Shown: piece by piece, positions 9,810 through 18,367 of the stretch
How positions within the stretch are numbered: position 1 is the stretch's first letter
Layout of the letters: the number at the start of each line of letters is the position of its first letter
Source: Exiguobacterium sp. Helios
GTDB lineage: Bacteria; Bacillota; Bacilli; Exiguobacteriales; Exiguobacteriaceae
DNA length: 64,000 bases
Direction: 5' to 3'
NCBI RefSeq assembly: GCF_014524545.1
Contig: NZ_CP053557.1
Location: 2,753,501 to 2,817,500 of the forward strand
Program-made: the position numbers and the translations under genes
Notes under the pieces: generated by a model
The model's database searches: none
What the model saw: the letters and a program-made list of their open reading frames with translations, nothing else
What the model was told of the DNA's origin: nothing

Positions 9810-10259
9810 ATGAGCACACTTGATTTTACACTGCCGAATGCACAGGGAGAGCCGATTACATTAAGTGATTACCGCGGAAAAAAAGTGATCGTCTACTTTT
9901 ATCCAAAAGACTCGACCCCCGGTTGTACGACGGAAGCCTGCGACTTCCGGGATGCTTCCGCAGCCTTCGCTGCGAAGAACACGGTCATCCTCGGTATTTC
10001 CGCTGACAGTCAGAAGCGTCACCAGAATTTTATCTCAAAATACGAACTTCCATTCGAATTATTGTCTGACGTCGACCATACCGTCTGTGAGCAATACGGG
10101 GTTTGGCAACTGAAGAAAAATTATGGAAAGGAATATTATGGAATCGTACGTTCCACTTTTTTAATCAATGAATCCGGCGAATTGATTCAGGAATGGCGTT
10201 CCGTTAAAGTCAAAGACCACGTCACAGAAGCACTTTCCTTCCTCGAACAACTGAACTGA
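9810..10259 (+). CDS. bcp: Thioredoxin-dependent peroxiredoxin (BCP/PrxQ)
   Basis: Peroxiredoxin reducing hydrogen peroxide and organic peroxides with electrons from thioredoxin. The 149-residue product shows the PrxQ motif DSTPGCTTEACDFRD: peroxidatic Cys39 and resolving Cys44 five residues later, the atypical 2-Cys arrangement. Start ATG at 9810 with GAGGAGGACCATTC upstream. Second gene after the lipoprotein; a strong terminator follows. Confidence 0.93.
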   Translation: MSTLDFTLPNAQGEPITLSDYRGKKVIVYFYPKDSTPGCTTEACDFRDASAAFAAKNTVILGISADSQKRHQNFISKYELPFELLSDVDHTVCEQYGVWQLKKNYGKEYYGIVRSTFLINESGELIQEWRSVKVKDHVTEALSFLEQLN

Positions 10260-10262
10260 TCG

Positions 10263-10300
10263 AATTAAAACACGCCATTTTATGTGCGTGTTTTAATTTT
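10263..10300 (+). terminator. Intrinsic terminator after bcp
   Basis: 13-base stem AATTAAAACACGC (10263-10275) / GCGTGTTTTAATT (10286-10298) with trailing T. Confidence 0.85.
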
Positions 10301-10390
10301 GGAATCATTTTTACCTCCCAATATTATCCTTCCCAAAAATTATTTTTACAAAAAAAACGTTGATATTACACGAAATTTTAATAAATTTGA

Positions 10391-10439
10391 AATAATCTGA
10401 AAATAAGCTATTGATTTTTCTGAATATTGTATTTATTAT
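10391..10439 (+). promoter_or_regulatory. oppA-like promoter with two CodY-like boxes
   Basis: TTGATT (10411-10416) and TATTAT (10434-10439) are 17 bases apart. AATAATCTGAAAATA (10391-10405) matches the CodY consensus AATTTTCWGAAAATT at 12 of 15 positions, and ATTTTTCTGAATATT (10414-10428), inside the spacer, at 13 of 15. CodY control of peptide uptake genes is established in Bacillus; its action here is inferred. Confidence 0.6.
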
Positions 10440-10451
10440 TGGTAACAAGTT

Positions 10452-10521
10452 GATCCGGTGCTTTCCTTCAACAAAATAAAAGGCGATGACCCCTCTTATT
10501 TTTTTAATAGGACACCGGATC
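10452..10521 (+). promoter_or_regulatory. Structured 5' leader of the oppA-like gene
   Basis: Just downstream of the predicted transcription start, GATCCGGTG (10452-10460) pairs perfectly with CACCGGATC (10513-10521). The 52 bases between can form a CCTT/AAGG hairpin and a second short arm, giving a possible three-way junction. I cannot match it to a riboswitch class I know. The rest of the 326-base gap from 10260 holds only the bcp terminator and AT-rich promoter DNA. Confidence 0.5.
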
Positions 10522-10585
10522 GCTATTCTAATCGGTACTCATTTTTCAATCATATATATTCATTCTTGGGAGGGAACTTATTATT

Positions 10586-12235
10586 ATGAAGACGAAAAAA
10601 ACACTTGCACTCGTTGGCGCCCTAGCTATCGCCGGATCAAGCCTTGCTGCTTGTTCATCGACAGATGATTCAAAAGATACTTCAGGATCGACAGACACGA
10701 AAAAGGCGTCGGACAAACAAGTCCTCAACCTGACAAGCGGTTCCGACATCCCGGCACTCAGCCCGACGGTCGCAACGGACTCGGTTTCATTCACGGTCTT
10801 AAATAACGTACAGGAAGGTCTTTTCCGACTTGATGACAAACAAGAGCCGACACCTGGTGTTGCTGAGAGTGTAGACGTCTCTGAAGATGGTCTTACATAC
10901 ACATTCAAACTACGTGATTCGAAATGGTCGGACGGCAGTGACGTCACGGCAAAAGACTTCGAATATGCTTGGAAACGTGTCCTTGATCCGAAAAGTGGAT
11001 CGCAATATGCATACATCATGTATATCATCGATGGTGCTGAAGCCTACAACACAGGAAAAGGAAAACCGGCTGACGTTGGTGTCAAAGCGGTTGACGACAA
11101 GACACTCGAAGTCAAACTGACACAACCGGCCGAGTACTTCAAAGCGTTGACTGGCTTCGGTTCATTCATGCCGCTGAAACAGGAATTCGTTGAAGAAAAA
11201 GGAAAAGATTTCGCAACAAATCCAGAGAACTTTCTCTACAACGGACCGTTCCAACTGACGGACTGGAAAACAGAAGTCGGCTGGAGCTACAAGAAAAACG
11301 ACCAGTACTGGGATGCCGATACGGTCAAACTGGAAGAAGTCAACTACAAGGTCGTTAAAGAAGTCTCGACTGCCGTCAACCTGTATGAAAAAGGTGACAT
11401 CGATACAGTCGGTCTGACAAGTGAATTCGTCGATCAGTACAAAGACAGCGAAGACTTCGATACACGTCTTGACGCTTCGATGTACTACATCCAAATGAAC
11501 TTCAAGAACGAACTGCTTAAAAACAAAGACATCCGTAAAGCAATCGATTCCGGGTATGACAAAGAGCAGATGGCGAAAGTCCTCTTAAACAATGGATCGA
11601 TCCCTGCTTACTACTATGTACCAAAAGAATTTGCTAAAGGTCCAGACGGAAAAGACTTCCGTGACGGCAACGAAGGATTCGGATCGTTTGATGCTTCGTC
11701 AGCTAAATCTTCGTTTGAAAAAGGCCTCAAAGATATCGGCAAAAAATCCGTCAAGCTTGAGCTTCTTTCATACGATGACGACAACTCGAAGAAAATCTCC
11801 GAGTACCTCAAAGGCGAGTGGGAGAAAAACCTTCCAGGTCTTGAAGTGACGATCAAACAACAACCGTTCAAAAACAAATTGGATCTCGAGTCTAAAGGTC
11901 AGTTCGAACTTTCATTCGCAGGATGGGGCCCTGACTACCAGGATCCAATGACATTCCTCGACATGTGGATGACTGGCGGACCGTACAACCGTGGTGGTTA
12001 CTCAAGCGACAAGTATGACTCCCTCATCAAGTCGGCGATGAAAGAAACAGATGCTGCAAAACGTTGGCAGTCACTGAAAGACGCTGAGAAAATCTTACTT
12101 GAAGACGATCAAGCTATCTCCGTTATGTACCAACGCGGTGCTTCCCTCTTACGTAAGCCTTACGTTAAAGGAATCGTTAACCACAAAGTCGGTGCGGATA
12201 CTTCGTTCAAATGGACGTATATCGAAGGAAAATAA
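10586..12235 (+). CDS. Oligopeptide ABC transporter substrate-binding lipoprotein
   Basis: Extracytoplasmic solute receptor of the SBP family 5 (OppA/DppA type) that captures oligopeptides for an ABC importer. The 549-residue protein has a lipoprotein signal with lipobox LAAC (cysteine at residue 23), a low-complexity Ser/Asp/Lys linker, then family blocks VLNNVQEGLFRLDDKQEPTP, YTFKLRDSKWSDGSDVTAKD and the late AGWGPDYQDPMTFLD. The ATG at 10586 follows a GGGAGGG site. No permease or ATPase gene is adjacent, so it is an orphan receptor feeding a transporter encoded elsewhere. It lies between terminators. Confidence 0.92.
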   Translation: MKTKKTLALVGALAIAGSSLAACSSTDDSKDTSGSTDTKKASDKQVLNLTSGSDIPALSPTVATDSVSFTVLNNVQEGLFRLDDKQEPTPGVAESVDVSEDGLTYTFKLRDSKWSDGSDVTAKDFEYAWKRVLDPKSGSQYAYIMYIIDGAEAYNTGKGKPADVGVKAVDDKTLEVKLTQPAEYFKALTGFGSFMPLKQEFVEEKGKDFATNPENFLYNGPFQLTDWKTEVGWSYKKNDQYWDADTVKLEEVNYKVVKEVSTAVNLYEKGDIDTVGLTSEFVDQYKDSEDFDTRLDASMYYIQMNFKNELLKNKDIRKAIDSGYDKEQMAKVLLNNGSIPAYYYVPKEFAKGPDGKDFRDGNEGFGSFDASSAKSSFEKGLKDIGKKSVKLELLSYDDDNSKKISEYLKGEWEKNLPGLEVTIKQQPFKNKLDLESKGQFELSFAGWGPDYQDPMTFLDMWMTGGPYNRGGYSSDKYDSLIKSAMKETDAAKRWQSLKDAEKILLEDDQAISVMYQRGASLLRKPYVKGIVNHKVGADTSFKWTYIEGK

Positions 12236-12244
12236 GTATGACTT

Positions 12245-12282
12245 AAGACCAGTCTCGCTCCATGCGGGTCTGGTCTTTTTTT
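12245..12282 (+). terminator. Intrinsic terminator after the oppA-like gene
   Basis: Stem AAGACCAG (12245-12252) / CTGGTCTT (12270-12277) with inner CGC/GCG pairing and a T run. Confidence 0.85.
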
Positions 12283-12504
12283 CCATATGAGACAAATGTA
12301 CTGTTTTTATCCTGTTCATTAAAAATTGGTAACATTCTGTTTTCATTTGAATTGCTTCCATTTATACTTAGCAGAAGAACGATTTTCACTTTATTTACAA
12401 TATTTCACGGTAATTATTCATAATTAATGGAAATGTGCCGATATATTCTATACAGAGGACTTTTGCCTCAAAAATTATGATTTATTAGGAAGGAGGACTC
12501 ACCT

Positions 12505-13155
12505 TTGAAACAACGTGTACTTACGAGTCAGCAAACGTGGACGGAAGAACAGCTTGAAATGATTCAAGCCATCCAAGCCTTAGGCGAACTCATTCAGGAT
12601 CGTCCCCGTCGGACGATTTATCGTCGTTATGCCATCGAACATGGCTGGCCGCAACCGGAGACCATCATTCGTCAGTTCGGTTCCTGGCCGGAAGCTTTAT
12701 CAGCAGCCGGTTACGAGTGGCATATCGATCAGCAGCCGGAAGAACTCGAGCGCGCTCCGAAATATACCAAAGATGAAATCCTGAAGTCGTTTCACCGGTA
12801 TGCCCAGGATGTTGGATCAACCATCACCTTAAAAAAATATCAAATCTGGCGAAAATCGGTTCATCATGCTCCGAGTCATTATCATATCGTAAAGATGTTC
12901 GGATCTTGGCATGATGCCTGTACAGCTGCCGGATTAGAAGCCAGTGTCACGTATTCCAAAGCAGAACTTGCCGCTTCACTCCGTCAAGCCATCGAGGAAG
13001 TCGGTTTCTCGCTTTCATTTGAAGCGTACCGCGAGTGGGCGAAACGAAACAATAAACCATCGACGAAAGCCTTGTTACACCGTTACGGTTCCTGGTCTGC
13101 TGCCATTCATGCCATCGAAAGTGAAATCCGCATCAGCAACCAACAGGCCCAGTAA
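12505..13155 (+). CDS. Protein of three homing-endonuclease-associated (HNHR) repeats
   Basis: The 216-residue protein is three copies of a module of about 55 residues at 12-69, 87-143 and 150-204. Each has an N-terminal helix, a Tyr/Trp-containing middle and ends FGSWPEALSAAG, FGSWHDACTAAG or YGSWSAAIHAI. This is the pattern of the HNH-repeat/homing-endonuclease-associated repeat, normally a DNA-binding accessory of HNH nucleases. No HNH or other nuclease motif is present here. The TTG start at 12505 is chosen because of AGGAAGGAGGACTCACC upstream. It stands alone with a terminator behind it. Sequence-specific DNA binding is inferred; targets are unknown. The 269 bases upstream are AT-rich with no other gene. 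Confidence 0.75.
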   Translation: MKQRVLTSQQTWTEEQLEMIQAIQALGELIQDRPRRTIYRRYAIEHGWPQPETIIRQFGSWPEALSAAGYEWHIDQQPEELERAPKYTKDEILKSFHRYAQDVGSTITLKKYQIWRKSVHHAPSHYHIVKMFGSWHDACTAAGLEASVTYSKAELAASLRQAIEEVGFSLSFEAYREWAKRNNKPSTKALLHRYGSWSAAIHAIESEIRISNQQAQ

Positions 13156-13205
13156 TCCAGCCTTCATCTTTTTTCTTATATTCCATCCCTTATACGTTAT
13201 AGCCG

Positions 13206-13239
13206 AGCCTCCTTCTCTTGCAGAACGAGGCTTTTTTTT
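13206..13239 (+). terminator. Intrinsic terminator after the HNHR gene
   Basis: AGCCTC (13206-13211) / GAGGCT (13227-13232) with inner TTCT/AGAA pairing and eight T. Confidence 0.8.
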
Positions 13240-13333
13240 CGTACGATTTGACGCCTCAGACAGCTTTTCGCCAGCGCCCTCCTCCACTGTATTCAAAATA
13301 CTCTCGACACGCTCTATCAGTCGCTAAGGCGTC

Positions 13334-13362
13334 AAAAAAAACCGCTGACAACGTCAACGGTT
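13334..13362 (-). terminator. Intrinsic terminator of the diguanylate cyclase gene
   Basis: AACCGCTGAC (13340-13349) / GTCAACGGTT (13353-13362), one wobble, followed by eight T on the minus strand. Confidence 0.85.
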
Positions 13363-13375
13363 CTTGCAGTGAAAG

Positions 13376-15073
13376 TTAGACAACACGTTCTTTCCATTCT
13401 TGGTAGGATGCGACACGGTCACGTCCTTGGAACTTCGCACCGATATACATCGCGCGGTCGGCGTTGCGGATCAGACTTGCTAAATCGCCCAACTCGTTTA
13501 ACGTATCGACACCGATACTTGCCGTAATCGTTAATGAATCCGCTCCCACTTGAATAGGATTCGCATGTAACGTCTCGCGAATCCGCTCTGCTACGATTTG
13601 GGCTGATTCCAGATCCGTGTTCGGTAACAAGACGACGAATTCCTCACCACCATACCGGGCGACGAGATCGGTGATCCGTGTCGCCTGCATCAACAGTTTA
13701 GCGACTTCAAACAGGACGACATCCCCGACCTCATGTCCATACGTATCATTGATTTGTTTAAAATGATCCAAATCGATCATCAAGGCAGAGAATGGATATA
13801 AATCACGTTGCCGAATCCGGCGGTCGCCCCATTCCTGTAACGCCCGGTAGTTTGGCAATTTCGTCATCGCATCTGTCCGGCTGTCCGTCAACAGACGTTC
13901 CCGTTCCTGTGCCCGTTCGACTGCCCACGATAGGACCCGTAAAGCCCGGTACAGCTCATATCCAAAGTCTTTTGTGAACTCTCCGCTTGCTTCAGAAGCC
14001 AAGAATAAGGAGCAATTGATTTTTTCCGTCGCTTCCGGTTGGATGAACAGAATCGATTGGGTTTCTTCCGGGACACAATCATATAAACGGATGTCCCACT
14101 CCTGTTGCATGCCGTACAGCAAAACTTCGTCTTTTTCTTCAATGATTTCTTCAATGATGATCCCACGGACATGGTCCGCCTTTAACTTCCGACCATCTTT
14201 CAACGAATAATAAATCGAATTCCCTTCACCAAAATCAAATTTAATCCAGGCGATGTCCGGACGAACAAAATGGTTCAACTGACGTAAATACCGTTCAATG
14301 ATGAACTGGGCATCGCCATCTTTCCAGGCCGCTTCTTTTAATCGTTCAATTTGCTCCCAGTGCTCGATCCGGTCACTGGCATGGACGGAACTGCCAAGCG
14401 ACCGTTTGATGATGAACAGCGCAAAGGCCGTCATGACAAGACCGCTGTTCCCGTTGTTTTGAACCATCAATGTACTGAAAATCCCGAATAACAATTCGGC
14501 AGCAATGACGACCGCCTCGAACCGAAGCAACGGTAGCATGACACTGCTTGGAATGTTTTCACCGAGTAAAAAATTCGATAACTTATACTGGAACAGTAAA
14601 ACGAGCCATAAAATCAAGACCATGACGAGTAACGGTCCGATGTTTCCGATTAACGCGAAGTCGTTCCCGTGCGTTCCACCTAACGCGTTGTAAGCGAGTC
14701 CCGCAGGTAAAATCAATAACAGCTCGAGCGTGACATTAAACGGATAGTTATGTAGCATACGCCGGCGGCCAATCGCTGTGTGGAACGTCCGCAATTGATA
14801 GATCAACATCGTCAATTGTCCGACACAGACGGCAGACAACAATCCATACGTCAAAAACGTAAATAACACGAATCCGAAATGGAACGTAAAGCTCATATGT
14901 CTTCTGCGGACCGGATCGACGACAAAGATCGTGGAGAGTGCAACAACAAGCGTGAACGTAAAAAAGTCGATGCTGAGGCTGTAGTCTCTTGATTTCGCCA
15001 GTAAATCGATTCCAATGACGACAAGAAAAAATACAATCCAGCTTCGAAGGAGATATTGTTGAAAGCGACGCAT
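13376..15073 (-). CDS. Membrane-bound diguanylate cyclase (GGDEF)
   Basis: Makes the second messenger c-di-GMP from two GTP. The 565-residue protein has an N-terminal block of about seven to eight hydrophobic segments (residues 10-225), a soluble middle region (about 240-385) that looks GAF-like, and a C-terminal GGDEF domain. The active site reads GGEEF at residues 475-479, and the product-inhibition I-site RITD (466-469) sits exactly five residues before it, so both catalysis and feedback look intact. The ATG at 15073 follows AGGAAGGGGAAGTCAAC. It is a single gene. An MHYT-EAL protein 8 kb away could oppose it. Confidence 0.9.
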   Translation of the reverse strand: MRRFQQYLLRSWIVFFLVVIGIDLLAKSRDYSLSIDFFTFTLVVALSTIFVVDPVRRRHMSFTFHFGFVLFTFLTYGLLSAVCVGQLTMLIYQLRTFHTAIGRRRMLHNYPFNVTLELLLILPAGLAYNALGGTHGNDFALIGNIGPLLVMVLILWLVLLFQYKLSNFLLGENIPSSVMLPLLRFEAVVIAAELLFGIFSTLMVQNNGNSGLVMTAFALFIIKRSLGSSVHASDRIEHWEQIERLKEAAWKDGDAQFIIERYLRQLNHFVRPDIAWIKFDFGEGNSIYYSLKDGRKLKADHVRGIIIEEIIEEKDEVLLYGMQQEWDIRLYDCVPEETQSILFIQPEATEKINCSLFLASEASGEFTKDFGYELYRALRVLSWAVERAQERERLLTDSRTDAMTKLPNYRALQEWGDRRIRQRDLYPFSALMIDLDHFKQINDTYGHEVGDVVLFEVAKLLMQATRITDLVARYGGEEFVVLLPNTDLESAQIVAERIRETLHANPIQVGADSLTITASIGVDTLNELGDLASLIRNADRAMYIGAKFQGRDRVASYQEWKERVV

Positions 15074-15201
15074 GTTGACTTCCCCTTCCTAACACATTTT
15101 GTATATATATGGAAAACAAAATCTGATTATCACTCATTTGAGCATTGAGGTCTATTTTTAATGCTTTGATTTGTTACACTAGCAATAGAGGTGATAAATC
15201 A

Positions 15202-15810
15202 GTGACTACACATTTTACGAAAGAAGCATTTGATACATTTGAGATTGAAGGACTGGAACAACGGATGGACGCGATCCGGGAACGGATTCAACCTGTCTTC
15301 AAACAAATCGGGCAAGAAGTATCACCGGATTTAACGGTCCATCTGGCAGAAGATATGTATGTGCATATTGCACAGCATGCCCGCCGGAAAGTAAATCCGC
15401 CGAAGGACACATGGATGGCTTTTTCCCCGAACAAACGCGGATACAAAAAACATCCGCATTTCCAAGTCGGCTTATTTGATGATCATCTGTTCATCTGGCT
15501 CGCTTACATTTACGAACTTCCGAATAAATCACAGTACGCTGCTAAACTACTGGATCACCAGGAGCTGTTGCATGCACTGCCGTCCGATTTTGTTGTTTCT
15601 TACGATCATATGAAGAAAGAGGCACAACGGATTGACGAGAACAGTCTAGAACAAGGACTCGTTCGGTTCCGCGATGTCAAGAAAGCAGAATTCTTAGTCG
15701 GCCGTCATGTCTCTGCGGAAGAAGTCAGTACGATGTCGCACGAGGATTTAGTAAAATTGATTCGAAATACCTACGAACAACTCGTGCCAATCTATAAAAA
15801 AATTCAATAA
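15202..15810 (+). CDS. DUF1054 family protein (YktB-like)
   Basis: A 202-residue cytoplasmic protein of the DUF1054/YktB family, common in Bacillales and of unknown biochemical function. Recognisable blocks are FTKEAFDTFEIEGLEQRM at the start, DLTVHLAEDMYVHIAQHARR and PPKDTWMAFSPNKRGYKKHP in the middle. The GTG at 15202 is preferred over a longer upstream reading because AGAGGTGATAAATCA lies directly before it and conservation begins there. Single gene facing the divergent cyclase gene; a shared terminator follows. Confidence 0.87.
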   Translation: MTTHFTKEAFDTFEIEGLEQRMDAIRERIQPVFKQIGQEVSPDLTVHLAEDMYVHIAQHARRKVNPPKDTWMAFSPNKRGYKKHPHFQVGLFDDHLFIWLAYIYELPNKSQYAAKLLDHQELLHALPSDFVVSYDHMKKEAQRIDENSLEQGLVRFRDVKKAEFLVGRHVSAEEVSTMSHEDLVKLIRNTYEQLVPIYKKIQ

Positions 15811-15837
15811 AAAGGATGGCCTAAAAGGTCATCCTTT
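15811..15837. terminator. Bidirectional terminator
   Basis: AAAGGATGGCCT / AGGTCATCCTTT, one wobble, 3-base loop, between the converging DUF1054 and secreted-protein genes. The T run is better on the minus strand (TTTTTATTG). Confidence 0.8.
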
Positions 15838-15842
15838 GTTCG

Positions 15843-16352
15843 TTAGTTATATTTTACTAGAATTGACATGACTTGTGTACGGTCAGAATTTAAATTTAGA
15901 TAAATGTTGACCTCTTTTGTTGAAACGGTCATCAAGTTAAAGTTTTTATCGAGTTGCGCAGTCGAGTATGCTTTTTTAACTTCTTTGACGGTAATCGTCC
16001 GGCCGATCATTTTCGGATTGTAGACGATGGCAGAGACTTTGGCTTTGCGATCAGGAACACCGAATGTCGAGCAATAATGAATAGCTTTGTTTGGCGCGAC
16101 CAGTCCTTTACCGCTCTGACACCACGTTGAATTTTTTTCCCCTTTGTACGCGCTATGTACTTGGGCTAATGTTGTTTTTTCTAATGTTACTTTTCCATCA
16201 AGTGACTTGGCTTTTGCGGCGGTCGTTTTGACTTGTTTCAGCCAATCGACATCCGTCGGCTTCGCTGCCTCGGCAGATTCGTTATATGAAGGACCTGAGA
16301 CAAGGCTCATGGTAAGTGCAGCAGTTAAAATAAGTCCGAAAAATTGTTTCAT
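15843..16352 (-). CDS. Secreted protein of unknown function
   Basis: A 169-residue exported protein. It has a signal peptide (MKQFFGLILTAALTMSLVSG) and a likely AEA-A cleavage near residue 32. The mature part starts around KPTDVDWLKQVKTTAAKAKSLDG and contains two cysteines (CQSGKG, HYCSTF) that could form a disulfide. The order of elements (a TLAQVHSAYKGE helix, then strands with IVYNPKMIGRTITVKEVKKAY) recalls the DUF4309/YjgB group, but that is a guess from pattern only. The ATG at 16352 follows CAAGGGGGAGCACATC. Single gene between terminators. Confidence 0.7.
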   Translation of the reverse strand: MKQFFGLILTAALTMSLVSGPSYNESAEAAKPTDVDWLKQVKTTAAKAKSLDGKVTLEKTTLAQVHSAYKGEKNSTWCQSGKGLVAPNKAIHYCSTFGVPDRKAKVSAIVYNPKMIGRTITVKEVKKAYSTAQLDKNFNLMTVSTKEVNIYLNLNSDRTQVMSILVKYN

Positions 16353-16446
16353 GATGTGCTCCCCCTTGAAATGCTTTGATAAATATCTCATTCCCCCATT
16401 TTAGAAATAATATTCACTTTAAATACATTTCTTTAAAAAATATTTC

Positions 16447-16482
16447 AAAAAAAAGTTGTTACCCGTCCGGGCAACAACTTTT
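16447..16482 (-). terminator. Intrinsic terminator of the pot operon
   Basis: AAAAGTTGTTACCC (16451-16464) / GGGCAACAACTTTT (16469-16482), one mismatch, with T run on the minus strand. Confidence 0.85.
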
Positions 16483-16486
16483 CTTG

Positions 16487-17560
16487 TTATTTCTTATGCA
16501 TTTTGAACTCTAAAAATAGTTCATTATAATGAGCGAGCATTTCCTTACCTAAGTTTTCATATACTTCGAGTGTATCCGTGACCTGTTTATCCGGATAAAA
16601 ACGTTTGTCTTCCCGCACGTCACGATCGAGCAATTTCAAAGCCGCTTCGTTTGGTGTCGAGTATCCGACATAGTCCGCATTTTTGGCGGCATTTTTCGGA
16701 TCCAACATGAAATTGATGAATTCATGGGCACCTTTTACATTTTTAGCCGTTTTCGGAATGACGATGTTATCGAACCAGACGTTCGATCCTTCCTTTGGAA
16801 TCACGTAGTTCAAATTTTCATTTTCACTCATGATTTCATTGGCATCACCGGACCAGACGACACCAATCCCTGCTTCTTCGTTTGCAAGCAACAACTTGAT
16901 TTCATCACCGACAATCGCCTTGACGTTCGGTGTCAGATCCATCAGGTTCGCTTTCGCTTTCTGCAGTTTGGTTTCATCGGTCTCGTTTAAGGAATAACCG
17001 AGACTGTTCAGACTCATCCCCATTACTTCACGTGCACCGTCTGCGAGAAGAATTTGATTTTTCAGCGCCGGATCCCACAAGTCCTTCCAACTGGTCGGTT
17101 TCTTTCCGTCAATCAACTTTTGATTGTAGACGATTCCGACCGTCCCCCAAAAATAAGGGATCGAGTACTTGTTGCCCGGATCAAACGATAAATCGAGGAA
17201 CCGCGGGTCGATATTTTTCAGATTTGGAATTTTTTTCTGATCAATCGGGACGACTAAATCTTCTTCGATCATCTTCGCGATTGCATAATCGGAAGGGACG
17301 GCGATATCATACGTCGTTCCGCCCTGTTCGATTTTCGTCAACATCGCTTCGTTCGAATCAAACGTTTGATAGACGACTTTGATGCCGGATTCCTTTTCGA
17401 ACTGATCAATCAATTCCGGATCGATGTAGTCGCCCCAGTTATAAATGTTCAAAACGTTTTTTCCGGAATACCCTTGTGTTGCATTCAACCGGTTCAAAGC
17501 AAACAAGATGATACCGGATATCAAAAAAATTGCGACAAATAATTGAATGAGCTTTTTCAT
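16487..17560 (-). CDS. potD: Spermidine/putrescine-binding protein
   Basis: Extracytoplasmic receptor of the PotABCD polyamine importer. The 357-residue protein shows the family start VLNIYNWGDYIDPELIDQFE, the YDIAVPSDYAIAKM block and IPYFWGTVGIVYN. The N-terminus MKKLIQLFVAIFLISGIILFALN is hydrophobic but has no cysteine, so no lipobox; the protein is anchored by an uncleaved segment or released, unlike classic lipoprotein receptors. The ATG at 17560 lies 3 bases after potC, so translation is probably coupled. Last gene of the operon; a terminator follows. Confidence 0.93.
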   Translation of the reverse strand: MKKLIQLFVAIFLISGIILFALNRLNATQGYSGKNVLNIYNWGDYIDPELIDQFEKESGIKVVYQTFDSNEAMLTKIEQGGTTYDIAVPSDYAIAKMIEEDLVVPIDQKKIPNLKNIDPRFLDLSFDPGNKYSIPYFWGTVGIVYNQKLIDGKKPTSWKDLWDPALKNQILLADGAREVMGMSLNSLGYSLNETDETKLQKAKANLMDLTPNVKAIVGDEIKLLLANEEAGIGVVWSGDANEIMSENENLNYVIPKEGSNVWFDNIVIPKTAKNVKGAHEFINFMLDPKNAAKNADYVGYSTPNEAALKLLDRDVREDKRFYPDKQVTDTLEVYENLGKEMLAHYNELFLEFKMHKK

Positions 17561-17563
17561 CGC

Positions 17564-18367
17564 TTATTTCACCTCCGGTCGGGACAGCTTCATGGCAGAA
17601 CGTTGGTTCAGGAAGTAGTAGCCGATGACGAGTAAGAACGTAAACAGGAAAATCACGGTCGACAAGGCATTAATTTTCATCGAAATTCCTTGGCGGGCAA
17701 GCGAATAGATTTCAACGGACAACGTCGTAAATCCATTCCCCGTGACGAAAAACGTCACCGCAAAATCATCCAGTGAATACGTCAATGCTGTGAAGAAGCC
17801 GGCGAAGATGCCGGGTGTGATGTACGGCAAGATGACTTTCGTCAGAACATCGAGTCGGCTCGCTCCCAAGTCACGTGCCGCATCGACGAGTGTCGGACTC
17901 ATTTCCTGCAGTTTCGGCAGGACTAAAATGACGACAATCGGGACGGAAAACGCGATATGTGACAACAGGACCGAGGTGAAGCCGAGTTGAATGCCGAGCA
18001 TCGTGAAAAAGATCAGGAACGACGCACCGATGATGACGTCGGGACTGACGATCAGGATGCTGTTCAGCGTCAACAGAGAGGTCTCGACCCGTTTTTTGCG
18101 GACCGCTTGAATCCCGATGGCCCCGAGGACACCGATGATCGTCGAGATTGCAGCGGACAGGAGCGCGATGACCAGCGTATTTAAGACGATGATCAAGAGA
18201 CGGGAATCCTGAAAGACTTCCTTATACCAATCCCACGTGAAGGAATCAAAATTCGTCATGTTATCGGCACTGTTGAACGAGTAGAAAGCCAGATAAAGAA
18301 TCGGTGCGTACAAGATGATGAAGACCCCGATCAAGTACAGATTTGCTAATTTTAATCGTTTCATCAT
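17564..18367 (-). CDS. potC: Spermidine/putrescine ABC transporter permease
   Basis: Second membrane subunit of the polyamine importer; 267 residues with six predicted membrane segments. The permease EAA-like loop reads EMSPTLVDAARDLGASRLDVLTKVILP, which contacts the ATPase PotA. The ATG at 18367 overlaps the potB stop as ATGA, indicating translational coupling. The N-terminal MMKRLKLANLYLIGVFIILYAPI is typical for PotC. Confidence 0.93.
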   Translation of the reverse strand: MMKRLKLANLYLIGVFIILYAPILYLAFYSFNSADNMTNFDSFTWDWYKEVFQDSRLLIIVLNTLVIALLSAAISTIIGVLGAIGIQAVRKKRVETSLLTLNSILIVSPDVIIGASFLIFFTMLGIQLGFTSVLLSHIAFSVPIVVILVLPKLQEMSPTLVDAARDLGASRLDVLTKVILPYITPGIFAGFFTALTYSLDDFAVTFFVTGNGFTTLSVEIYSLARQGISMKINALSTVIFLFTFLLVIGYYFLNQRSAMKLSRPEVK

